Below are positions 26,811-33,599 of a stretch of DNA of 54,550 bases, piece after piece; the first letter of the stretch is position 1; every line of letters begins with the position of its first letter. The notes under the pieces were generated by a model. It made no database searches. It had not been told where the DNA came from and saw only the letters and a list, made by a program, of their open reading frames with translations. Source of the DNA: Kiloniella litopenaei. GTDB taxonomy: Bacteria > Pseudomonadota > Alphaproteobacteria > Kiloniellales > Kiloniellaceae. Location: assembly GCF_000982415.1 (NCBI RefSeq), contig NZ_LANI01000033.1, forward strand, positions 1-54,550, given 5' to 3'. Position numbers and translations under genes: made by a program.

Positions 26811-28118
26811 TCAGGATTTTCTTAACTTCAAAAGAAGTGCTTCATCGGGGTATCCATCGCCGGGTAAGCCGACTTTCTTTTGAAAGTTACGGATGCCCTC
26901 ACGTGTTTTCCTGCCGATTATTCCATCGGCTTTGCCTACATCGTAGCCAAGGTTTGCAAGAAGAGTTTGGATTTCTTCAATTTCCGTTCGATGCAAGGGA
27001 CGTTCATTTACCGGGCGTGGTGACATGAGCGGAGATTTCCCAGCAATGCGATCTGATAGATGGCCGACCGCAAGGGCATAAAGAATGGATCTGTTCCAGT
27101 TCAGGATTTTACGGAAGTTATTGTAAACCAGAAATGCTGGCCCTTTATGTCCAGAGGGAAGGATTAAGGATGCTTCCAGATCAAGCGCAGGTAACTTATT
27201 GCCGGTTATTTTTCTAACCCCGGCCTGTTGCCACTCGATCAGGGTTTTCCTGGTATCAAGCCCGACCAAATCCCAGTCGAAATCCTGTGGAAGCTGAACT
27301 TCTCTGCCCCAGGTATATTCGTCATCCCAACCAATTTGCCCCAGATAGTTGGCTGCTGATCCAAAAACATCTGGAAGGCTGTGCCAGATATCCTTGCGGC
27401 CATCACCATTTTCATCAACGGCATAAAGGTTGTACGTTGAGGGAATAAATTGAAGGTGCCCCATGGCCCCTGCCCACGACCCCTGCATTTTTTCCGGTGT
27501 GATATGACCATCATCTATAATACGTAAGGCTTCAAGGAGCTGGGTTCTGAAGAAATCACTGCGTCGGGTGTCGTAGGCTAGTGTTGCATCTGCAGCAATG
27601 ACCGAAAATCCACCCGTGTGTTGGCCAAAATTACTTTCCAGTCCCCAGAACGCGAGCAGGAACCGGCTTTGAACACCATATTTCTTGCTGATGTTATCCA
27701 GTAATTCTTTATGAGTTTGCTGAAGTTGTTGTGCTTTTTTGATACGTTGGCTGTTTACAGCCCGATCAAGATAGCTCCAGAAAGTGCGGGTAAATTCAGG
27801 TTGTCTGCGGTCATATTCAATAATCTTGGGGATCGGTTGAATATTTTTAAAGCTTCGGGTCAGGGTTTGTTCTGAGATTCCTTTGCTTCTTGCTTCAATT
27901 TTGAATTCGTTAAGCCACTGTTCAAAAGGTATTTGTGATACGGCCTGTTCCGGTGTGCCTTCGGCAGTCTGGGCATGTACTGACGAGATTATGAATGAAG
28001 TAGAAATTACTGCTGAAAAAAGGTAACTACAGAACTTAATTTGTGGACTAATTTTACCATTTTTTTTTGATTTATCATTTGTCTGTAATTTACTGGTTCT
28101 GCGCAATGAAAAAAACAA
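26811..28118 (-). CDS. Lytic murein transglycosylase, MltB/SLT_2 type with peptidoglycan-binding domain
   Basis: 435 aa. Catalytic Glu is E161 in FWGLESNFGQHTGG; MQGSWAGAMGHLQFIPSTYNLYAVDENGDG is the second family block. A PG_binding_1 domain (about residues 370-432, IQTLLANLGYDVGKADGIIGRKTREGIRNFQ) closes the protein. The only possible start near the signal peptide is TTG at 28118, with GGAG six bases upstream; there is no in-frame ATG before the signal region. Signal peptide core is at about residues 30-49, cut near VHAQ. It precedes rlpA on the same strand. Confidence 0.9.
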   Translation of the reverse strand: MFFSLRRTSKLQTNDKSKKNGKISPQIKFCSYLFSAVISTSFIISSVHAQTAEGTPEQAVSQIPFEQWLNEFKIEARSKGISEQTLTRSFKNIQPIPKIIEYDRRQPEFTRTFWSYLDRAVNSQRIKKAQQLQQTHKELLDNISKKYGVQSRFLLAFWGLESNFGQHTGGFSVIAADATLAYDTRRSDFFRTQLLEALRIIDDGHITPEKMQGSWAGAMGHLQFIPSTYNLYAVDENGDGRKDIWHSLPDVFGSAANYLGQIGWDDEYTWGREVQLPQDFDWDLVGLDTRKTLIEWQQAGVRKITGNKLPALDLEASLILPSGHKGPAFLVYNNFRKILNWNRSILYALAVGHLSDRIAGKSPLMSPRPVNERPLHRTEIEEIQTLLANLGYDVGKADGIIGRKTREGIRNFQKKVGLPGDGYPDEALLLKLRKS

Positions 28119-28184
28119 GATAAGCTCCGAATCGCGAAAGATAGTCTCAAATAAATTTAAGAGAACATTATCCGAAATATCGCG

Positions 28185-28325
28185 ATGAAGGCCACCTTGT
28201 TTACAATTATATTTCTCTCAATATTTGTTTTGGGATTTATTTGGGGGTTATATTTGTTTGTGAAAGACACGGCAATTGGACGTCCCCTGACCTTTGAACA
28301 GATAAATTCTATTCTTCTCTGCTAG
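28185..28325 (+). CDS. Candidate 46-aa single-helix membrane peptide
   Basis: An ATG at 28185 opens 46 codons ending at TAG 28323-28325. About residues 4-26 are one uninterrupted hydrophobic helix (rich in Ile, Leu, Phe, Trp) followed by a positively charged, polar tail VKDTAIGRPLTFEQINS. It overlaps the 3' end of the minus-strand gene at 28248 by 78 bases, and no ribosome site is visible, so it may be chance. Confidence 0.2.
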   Translation: MKATLFTIIFLSIFVLGFIWGLYLFVKDTAIGRPLTFEQINSILLC

Positions 28326-28688
28326 CTTTTTAGGATCATGGAGCATGTTGCTTTGGTATAAAGCTGCTCCGTATTTTCTACCATCAACGACAGCTATATA
28401 TTGCATTGATTTGACCTGTTTAAAGCGGCCTCGTCGACAAGCTTTACTCAAGCCAGGATCCTTTGTGAATATTTCTGATAGAGGATCTTTGGTGCTGTAT
28501 ATTAACCTGCTGCCCAAATAGCGTTCTTTTTTTAACTGCTGGCTTGGCAATCCAGGCTTAAGCAGAGGTTTACGTGTAATATTATTCGGGGTCAGGTAAC
28601 CATTCTGTGCAACACTACTGTAAATAGGTTGAACAAAGGCTATCGAAAAGATTGCTGTTACGAACAGTTTTTTTGCTTTTCCCGGCAT
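28248..28688 (-). CDS. Secreted hypothetical protein
   Basis: 146 aa with a Sec signal peptide (basic MPGKAKK, hydrophobic core to about residue 24, cut near SSVAQ). The mature part is basic and contains two or three Cys (one in SKACRRGRFKQ, one in TSNCRVFHKQ) that could form a disulfide. YIAVVDGRKYGAALYQSNM is the most protein-like central block. I do not recognise a family. It is transcribed alone, diverging from the PilZ gene. Confidence 0.65.
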   Translation of the reverse strand: MPGKAKKLFVTAIFSIAFVQPIYSSVAQNGYLTPNNITRKPLLKPGLPSQQLKKERYLGSRLIYSTKDPLSEIFTKDPGLSKACRRGRFKQVKSMQYIAVVDGRKYGAALYQSNMLHDPKKLAEKNRIYLFKGQGTSNCRVFHKQI

Positions 28689-28841
28689 ACCGCTACTTTA
28701 CATTACTTAATCAGGCATTTTTAATTTATAAAAATCAATATAACTGTTAAAAGAAAACGTAGGGTTAACATCTTGTTTTGATTTTTATGAGATCTTACGG
28801 GTTAATTATATTATTGATTTATTTAAGGATCTCGCTTGGGC

Positions 28842-29180
28842 ATGATCAAAAATTTGTTAGATAAGCTTTTTGGCAAGAAAGAAGTGCGTCGTGAGGGACG
28901 TGAATTTGGAGCCGTGGGGACGGTTACCATCCACGATGTTGGATATTCCTTGGATAACTGGAGCTCTAGTGGGTTTGCGGTCACAGGTTATGATGGACCA
29001 TTATTACGCGGAGATCATATCGATATCTTCTTTTCTCTGGAACTTGATGGCGGTAAGCTCGAATTTAACTGTAAATCTATTATTGTCAGAATTGAACCTG
29101 ACAAAGAAACACTTGCTGGTGTTTTTGTGGAAATGGCCCCCGAGACACGAATTCTTATTGCTAATTATTTTGATAGCTAA
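28842..29180 (+). CDS. PilZ domain protein (predicted c-di-GMP receptor)
   Basis: 112 aa, nearly all PilZ domain. The first c-di-GMP motif (RxxxR) is RREGREF at about residues 16-22, though its spacing is compressed, and the second (D/NxSxxG) reads NWSSSGFAV. VFVEMAPETRILIANYF resembles the C-terminal helix. A TTG at 28836 lies six bases from the AAGGA site and could be the actual start; the ATG at 28842 is the conventional choice. A FliN-like gene follows after 72 bases on the same strand, with the only terminator behind it, suggesting one transcript. Confidence 0.85.
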   Translation: MIKNLLDKLFGKKEVRREGREFGAVGTVTIHDVGYSLDNWSSSGFAVTGYDGPLLRGDHIDIFFSLELDGGKLEFNCKSIIVRIEPDKETLAGVFVEMAPETRILIANYFDS

Positions 29181-29252
29181 GATACACGAGCCAGCGTATT
29201 CTTATTAAGAGCAAATCTAAGTTGCAGGTAAATTATATAAAAAGGTCACTTC

Positions 29253-29597
29253 ATGTCTGATGAAGAAGTTATGAACAACGATGATGTTGATGACATGTTC
29301 GATTCTCCTCCGGACGAACCGGAAAGTCCAGCGGTGGATTCATCTGAAATAGATGAAAACATTCCTGCGGTTCATGGGGTCGGTTTAGAGGTATCCGCGA
29401 TACTGGGAACTGCACAGATGCCCGTAAGTCAACTGTTGAAGATGGGGCGTGGCGCGGTCGTTGAGCTGGATAAATATATTGGGGATACAATTGATATCTC
29501 TATCAATGATCAAATGATTGCACGCGGCGAAGTTATGATCAAAGAAGACCGATTGTGTGTCGAAATCATAGAAATGATTAAAAGAACAGGTGATTAA
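29253..29597 (+). CDS. fliN: FliN-family flagellar motor switch protein
   Basis: 114 aa. A very acidic, disordered N-terminal half (residues 1-40, rich in Asp/Glu/Pro/Ser) precedes a SpoA/FliN domain with the family blocks QMPVSQLLKMGRGAVVELDK, GDTIDISINDQMIARGEV and RLCVEIIEM. FliN helps build the C-ring that switches flagellar rotation. No other flagellar genes lie nearby; the partner is a PilZ gene. AAAGG six bases upstream fixes the start. It may be the sole FliN or an accessory copy; this window cannot tell. Confidence 0.9.
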   Translation: MSDEEVMNNDDVDDMFDSPPDEPESPAVDSSEIDENIPAVHGVGLEVSAILGTAQMPVSQLLKMGRGAVVELDKYIGDTIDISINDQMIARGEVMIKEDRLCVEIIEMIKRTGD

Positions 29598-29632
29598 CCG
29601 ATAATTGCATATGTTTTGTGCTGAGAAATGTG

Positions 29633-29656
29633 AAGGAGCTGTGTGGCTCCTTTTTT
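29633..29656 (+). terminator. Rho-independent terminator after fliN
   Basis: Stem AAGGAGC / GCTCCTT with a 6-nt loop followed by a T-run (TTTTTT), 36 bases after the fliN stop. Confidence 0.9.
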
Positions 29657-29784
29657 CATTTTTAAAAGAAAAAACAAAAAATGTCATTTTTTCTGCTCTA
29701 AGCATTTGACACTACGTTCAAATGGAGATATTTCAAAGCCCGTCCGAACAAGAATGCAGATTTTAATTCTCTGATCGGTAATAT

Positions 29785-29874
29785 GGAAGGATGGCAGAGC
29801 GGTTGAATGCACTGGTCTTGAAAACCAGCAAGGGTGCAAGCCCTTCCAGGGTTCGAATCCCTGTCCTTCCGCCA
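29785..29874 (+). tRNA. tRNA-Ser (anticodon UGA)
   Basis: A 90-nt tRNA with encoded CCA. Acceptor stem GGAAGGA pairs with TCCTTCC; the anticodon arm is CTGGT-CTTGAAA-ACCAG with anticodon TGA; a long variable arm (AAGGGTGCAAGCCCTT) marks a class II serine tRNA; the T loop GGTTCGAATCC is canonical. Its own terminator follows at 29881. No integrase or attachment-site duplicate is seen nearby. Confidence 0.98.
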
Positions 29875-29880
29875 TTATTC

Positions 29881-29922
29881 AAATAGTGAGCCGTTGATGA
29901 ATATCCGGCTCACTATTTTTTT
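29881..29922 (+). terminator. Rho-independent terminator of tRNA-Ser
   Basis: Thirteen-bp perfect stem AAATAGTGAGCCG / CGGCTCACTATTT with a 12-nt loop, ending in a T-run, seven bases after the tRNA CCA end. Confidence 0.92.
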
Positions 29923-29962
29923 ATATGTGTCTCAATTGCTGATGTTCATTAAGAGATCTTGT

Positions 29963-30502
29963 TTAAAGAGCAAGTTTAAAGAGTGCATCATTTAACTTTT
30001 GTTTTAGCTCAACATTTGTAAGCTGATTGTTGGTTCTGTCAAAATTATCTTCAAAACTTGGAATTGAAAGAGCCGCTTTTAAATCTGCGCCAAAGAAAGG
30101 TGCAGATGTTTCTGCTGACTTTAGAACACTGCCCGCTCCGCCTTGTCCGGTTGACGTTGATAGAAATAATGACGGTTTGTTTTGAAAAACCTTAACGTCT
30201 ATCCTTGAAGCCCAATCAAACAGGTTCTTGTATGCGGCTGTATAGGAACCGTTATGTTCAGCAAAAGAGATAATCAGGCCGTCTGACTCTTTGATCTTGT
30301 TATAAAAATCATGCGCAAGCTGTGGTTGACCAAGTTCTTCTTCTCTATCCGTGCTGAACAAGGGCAGTTCGTAATCATTAATATCAATAACTTCGACGGT
30401 TACATCGTCTCGTAACTCTTTCAGTTGCTCTCCTGCGTAGGTAACGAGTGTCTTATTAATTGATTTTCTACTGCTACTGGCTGCAAATGCGAGTATTTTC
30501 AT
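29963..30502 (-). CDS. NADPH-dependent FMN reductase family protein
   Basis: 179 aa flavodoxin-like protein. The FMN phosphate loop is AASSSRKSINKTLV at about residues 7-20, and the isoalloxazine-contact motif is SFAEHNGSYTAAYKNLFDW (canonical form PEYN..P..LKN..DW). Relatives reduce FMN, quinones, azo dyes or chromate using NAD(P)H. It diverges from a LysR regulator gene with a dyad in the shared region, suggesting redox or xenobiotic induction. Confidence 0.9.
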   Translation of the reverse strand: MKILAFAASSSRKSINKTLVTYAGEQLKELRDDVTVEVIDINDYELPLFSTDREEELGQPQLAHDFYNKIKESDGLIISFAEHNGSYTAAYKNLFDWASRIDVKVFQNKPSLFLSTSTGQGGAGSVLKSAETSAPFFGADLKAALSIPSFEDNFDRTNNQLTNVELKQKLNDALFKLAL

Positions 30503-30594
30503 TGTAACGTCCTACTCTTGTTACTTGGGTTATTCGGTTCTGTTCAAAAAATATGTGTTCTAAAATAAGTTTTTTAGCCTTGAATTTGAGATAT

Positions 30595-30616
30595 ATTGTT
30601 CTATAAATAGGACAAT
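30595..30616. promoter_or_regulatory. 22-bp dyad, likely LysR operator
   Basis: Arms ATTGTTCTAT and ATAGGACAAT (one mismatch, G-T compatible) flank AA. The half-site TGTTCTA occurs again at about 30556-30562. It lies 22 bases before the chosen LysR start and between the divergent genes, where LysR regulators usually bind. Confidence 0.6.
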
Positions 30617-30638
30617 GGTGATAATGAGGGGCTCTAAC

Positions 30639-31538
30639 GTGATTAATTTGAACGATATGGTATTGTTTGCAAAAGTTGCTGAACTGGAAGGTATCTCTGC
30701 TGCAGCCCGTATATTGAACATACCCAAATCACGCGTTAGTCGCCGTATATCGACCTTGGAAAATGATTTGGGTGTTCGATTAATTGAACGTACAACCCGT
30801 GCCATTCAACTCACTGAAATGGGGACTATTTTTCTGCATCACTGTCGGCGTATCGTCGAGGAATCTGAAAGTGCTGTCGAGAGCATGAATAATATGCGGG
30901 AAACACCCCGGGGAAATCTGAGAGTAAGTGTTTCTTTTGCGATTGGGCAGTATCTTGTTGCGCCATATCTTGGTGAATTTGCAAAACTATATCCTGATAT
31001 AAAAATTAACCTTGATCTAAGTAATCGTCACGTTGATTTGATTACAGAAGGTTATGATTTGGTGATCCGGGTTGGCGAGCAAGAGGATTCAAGCTTGATG
31101 ACAAAACGCATCGGTCAAGCGAGGGCCAAGCTATGTGCAGCACCCGATTATTTGGAAAAGTATGGTTCTCTCAGCTCTTTGGAAGAACTGTCTCGTCATA
31201 AACTATTGATGATGAGCGACAGTTTTGACCTGAAACAATTTATTTTTGAGAACAAATCGGGTGAATTGCGTTCTGTGGATGTCATGCCAAATGATACCGT
31301 TAATGATTTCACAGCATTGCGTTCTATGGTCGAAGATGGTTGCGGGATTTCACTTATGCCTGAATATATTATCCGTGACGCTATTCAGAATGGCCGTCTT
31401 GTACAGGTTTTACCTGATTGGCAGAGTAAGGTTATCAGCTATTATATTCTTTATCCCAGCCGAAAAGGCCTGACTAAAAAAGCCAGAGCCTGGATCGATT
31501 TTTTTGAACAGAAATTCAAAATGAATACACGGGTATAA
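30639..31538 (+). CDS. LysR-family transcriptional regulator
   Basis: 299 aa. The winged helix-turn-helix spans about residues 1-60 (LFAKVAELEGISAAARILNIPKSRVSRRISTLENDLGVRLIERTTR), and the periplasmic-binding-like effector domain follows (NLRVSVSFAIGQYLVAPYLGEF). GTG at 30639 has GAGGGG seven bases upstream and gives the usual start INLNDMVLFAKV; ATGs at 30615 and 30624 are possible but the first falls inside the dyad. It probably regulates the divergent flavin reductase and itself. Confidence 0.9.
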   Translation: MINLNDMVLFAKVAELEGISAAARILNIPKSRVSRRISTLENDLGVRLIERTTRAIQLTEMGTIFLHHCRRIVEESESAVESMNNMRETPRGNLRVSVSFAIGQYLVAPYLGEFAKLYPDIKINLDLSNRHVDLITEGYDLVIRVGEQEDSSLMTKRIGQARAKLCAAPDYLEKYGSLSSLEELSRHKLLMMSDSFDLKQFIFENKSGELRSVDVMPNDTVNDFTALRSMVEDGCGISLMPEYIIRDAIQNGRLVQVLPDWQSKVISYYILYPSRKGLTKKARAWIDFFEQKFKMNTRV

Positions 31539-31576
31539 TTGTTAATCTCGCAAGGATCGAGATATTGAAGTGTATG

Positions 31577-32821
31577 TTAAGAAAGATTTTGAACCTGCTT
31601 CAGGAAAGTCGCAAGAACAGATATCGCCATGCCCATATCATCTGACGAAGCAAACTCTTCTGGTTTGTGACTGACGCCATCGCGGCAGCGCACAAAAAGC
31701 ATGGATATGGGGCATAAATCTGCTATTGCCGAAGCATCGTGTGTTGCTCCCGAAGGCAAAGATATTGCCCGCCCGCCAAAAGAAAGAATTGATTTTTCAA
31801 GGATGACTGACATGGTTTTATCACATGGTTGTGCCATCTGTTCGTAGGTTAATGAACAAGAAATGTTCAAACCTGTTCCGGCAGCAATTTTCTTGGCAAA
31901 ATCATGCAGGTGTTCTCCTGCACTTTGTCGCTTGTCGTCATTTGGCGATCTAAATTCAGCGGTCATACGGACTTCACGCGGTACAGCATTAACCACATTC
32001 GGTTCGAGAGAGAGTGAACCCACAGTGGAACGTAAATCTGTTTCTTCCTGTCCCATCCTATTGACTTCGGTAATTATTGATGCTGCTCCGACCAAGGCAT
32101 CTCGACGACCAGACATAGGCAAGGTTCCTGCGTGTCCGGTTTCTCCCTTTATAACGATTTGATGCCGTTCAATACCGCAAATAGCTGTAACGACACCGAC
32201 GGCTTCATCTGATTCTTCCAGAATTGGGCCCTGCTCTATATGGGTTTCCAAAAAACCAATTATGTCATTGGGGGAGCGTTTGATATGGCTAATCTGATCT
32301 GGCCGGAGGCCAAATTGTGTCAGAGCTTGTTTTAAAGATATTCCATCGGAATCCACCATTGATAAAACGGATGAATCATAAGTGCCTGCTAATGCTCTTG
32401 AACCGATCAGGGCTGTTGGAAACCGAACTCCTTCTTCATCAGCAAAGGCAAGAATTTCTACGCTGAAGGGGAGCTTGTAACTTTCTTCTTTGAGCTTTTC
32501 CAGGGCCATGATGGGTAATATAACCCCCATAATTCCATCATACCCCCCACCTTGGCGGACAGAATCTTGATGCGATCCCATCATAAATGTTTTTGAATCT
32601 GGTGGTCCCTCTAATCTTCCAATTAACGTGCCTGCATTATCAAGAGATACCGACAAACCTGCATTCAACATAACCTTTTGCAAAAGCGCCAGTGCCTGTT
32701 TGTGTTCAGGCGAGAAAGGAAGACGGGTCACCCCGGGACCTTTTTCTGTATATGTTGATAATTCTTTTAATAGCTTTTCGGCACGACGGCCCCAATCAAT
32801 CAAGAGTACGTTCCTTGTCAT
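31577..32821 (-). CDS. M20-family amidohydrolase (N-carbamoyl-amino acid hydrolase / allantoate amidohydrolase type)
   Basis: 414 aa cytoplasmic metalloenzyme. Binuclear metal ligands are visible: GSHQDSVRQGGGYDGIMG (His and Asp), FADEEGVRFP (Glu), ETHIEQGPILEE (His) and DGVSHKPEEF (His). SGATHDASAIADLCP is the family's substrate block. Relatives hydrolyse N-carbamoyl-L-amino acids, beta-ureidopropionate, allantoate or N-formyl/ureido compounds. It overlaps the DUF1028 gene by 26 bases and diverges from the peptide ABC operon, so it likely acts on imported substrate. Confidence 0.92.
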   Translation of the reverse strand: MTRNVLLIDWGRRAEKLLKELSTYTEKGPGVTRLPFSPEHKQALALLQKVMLNAGLSVSLDNAGTLIGRLEGPPDSKTFMMGSHQDSVRQGGGYDGIMGVILPIMALEKLKEESYKLPFSVEILAFADEEGVRFPTALIGSRALAGTYDSSVLSMVDSDGISLKQALTQFGLRPDQISHIKRSPNDIIGFLETHIEQGPILEESDEAVGVVTAICGIERHQIVIKGETGHAGTLPMSGRRDALVGAASIITEVNRMGQEETDLRSTVGSLSLEPNVVNAVPREVRMTAEFRSPNDDKRQSAGEHLHDFAKKIAAGTGLNISCSLTYEQMAQPCDKTMSVILEKSILSFGGRAISLPSGATHDASAIADLCPISMLFVRCRDGVSHKPEEFASSDDMGMAISVLATFLKQVQNLS

Positions 32822-33461
32822 TTAGTATGGGTACTTGTTTTGCCCAGTTTGCATAGTCTCCTGTTGTTGCTTTTTTGTGTAGCTCTATCAAGGCGGTAAC
32901 AGGATCATTCGGGTGATAATCTATACGTAATGTTAAGGGAGGATTATTGGGGTGCAGAACCAGTAAAGCGGCAGATAAAAGCCCGCGATAGTCTCCCCCC
33001 TCTTTCACTGCTGCGTGTAAGGTATTTAGTAAACGCTGATCAAATGGTTTATCTGATTGCTCAAAACTTAGTGCCATTGCGTCAAGGACGTTAATATTGG
33101 CCAACATGTTGCCGGATACAATACCATTTCCAAACACAAGGCTCCCTTTTCCCTGTTCGTTTAAATCACCAGTAAAAGCGCCTGTTTGCCCCGATAGATC
33201 AAGTGCAGTCAATTGTCGATAATCGCGTCCTGAATCTGTTGACGTTATTTGTTTGACAGCTTGTGTTGCGCCAGTGCCACGGAGCATTTCAATAAGAACA
33301 TCTTCCCCCCAAAATGTGGATGGTGCAGCACCTTGGCTTGCCGACATTCCAGCATGTAAATCACCGCGTAAAACCCACCCACCGACACATAGTGAACCCG
33401 TAGCTGCTGCACCGCCAATTGCCCCTGTTTCAGGATCGAGTGCGAGTATTGAAAAGGTCAT
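32796..33461 (-). CDS. DUF1028 protein (Ntn-hydrolase fold)
   Basis: 221 aa. The N-terminus MTFSILALDPETGAIGGAAATGSLCVGG matches the start of DUF1028, a family placed in the N-terminal nucleophile hydrolase superfamily. After Met removal Thr2 would be the candidate nucleophile. TALDLSGQTGAFTGDLNEQGKG and GNGIVSGNMLANINVLDAM are further family blocks. No signal peptide. Its function is not established. It is encoded ahead of the M20 amidohydrolase and shares the divergent promoter with the peptide ABC importer. Confidence 0.9.
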   Translation of the reverse strand: MTFSILALDPETGAIGGAAATGSLCVGGWVLRGDLHAGMSASQGAAPSTFWGEDVLIEMLRGTGATQAVKQITSTDSGRDYRQLTALDLSGQTGAFTGDLNEQGKGSLVFGNGIVSGNMLANINVLDAMALSFEQSDKPFDQRLLNTLHAAVKEGGDYRGLLSAALLVLHPNNPPLTLRIDYHPNDPVTALIELHKKATTGDYANWAKQVPILNDKERTLD

Positions 33462-33506
33462 GTCATTCCATCAATCATAGATCGTAAAGTATCTTGCTTC
33501 ATTATG

Positions 33507-33553
33507 TTATTTATCATGATAAATTGACCAGTGCAATTTATCATGATAAATAA
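33507..33553. promoter_or_regulatory. Mirror-image double operator and divergent promoter
   Basis: Two identical arms, TTATTTATCATGATAAATT (33507-33525) and its exact complement (33535-33553), flank a 9-bp spacer. Each arm contains the perfect palindrome TTTATCATGATAAA, 27 bp apart centre to centre. TTGACC (33524-33529) with TAAATA 17 bases downstream forms a plus-strand promoter; on the minus strand TTGCAC with TAAATA 17 bases downstream forms the mirrored one. Both promoters would be blocked by a protein bound to the palindromes. The operon-encoded GntR/FCD regulator is the obvious candidate. Confidence 0.8.
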
Positions 33554-33599
33554 TGAGCGTCATAACAACAGGGAAATGAACCCAACAGGGAGAAATACA

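Noticed and set aside
29785-29874. tRNA-Ser as an integration site for a genomic island
   Set aside because: No integrase, no duplicate of the tRNA 3' end and ordinary chromosomal genes on both sides.
29684-29875. 63-codon minus-strand frame across tRNA-Ser
   Set aside because: It is the antisense of the tRNA gene, a well-known source of false protein predictions.
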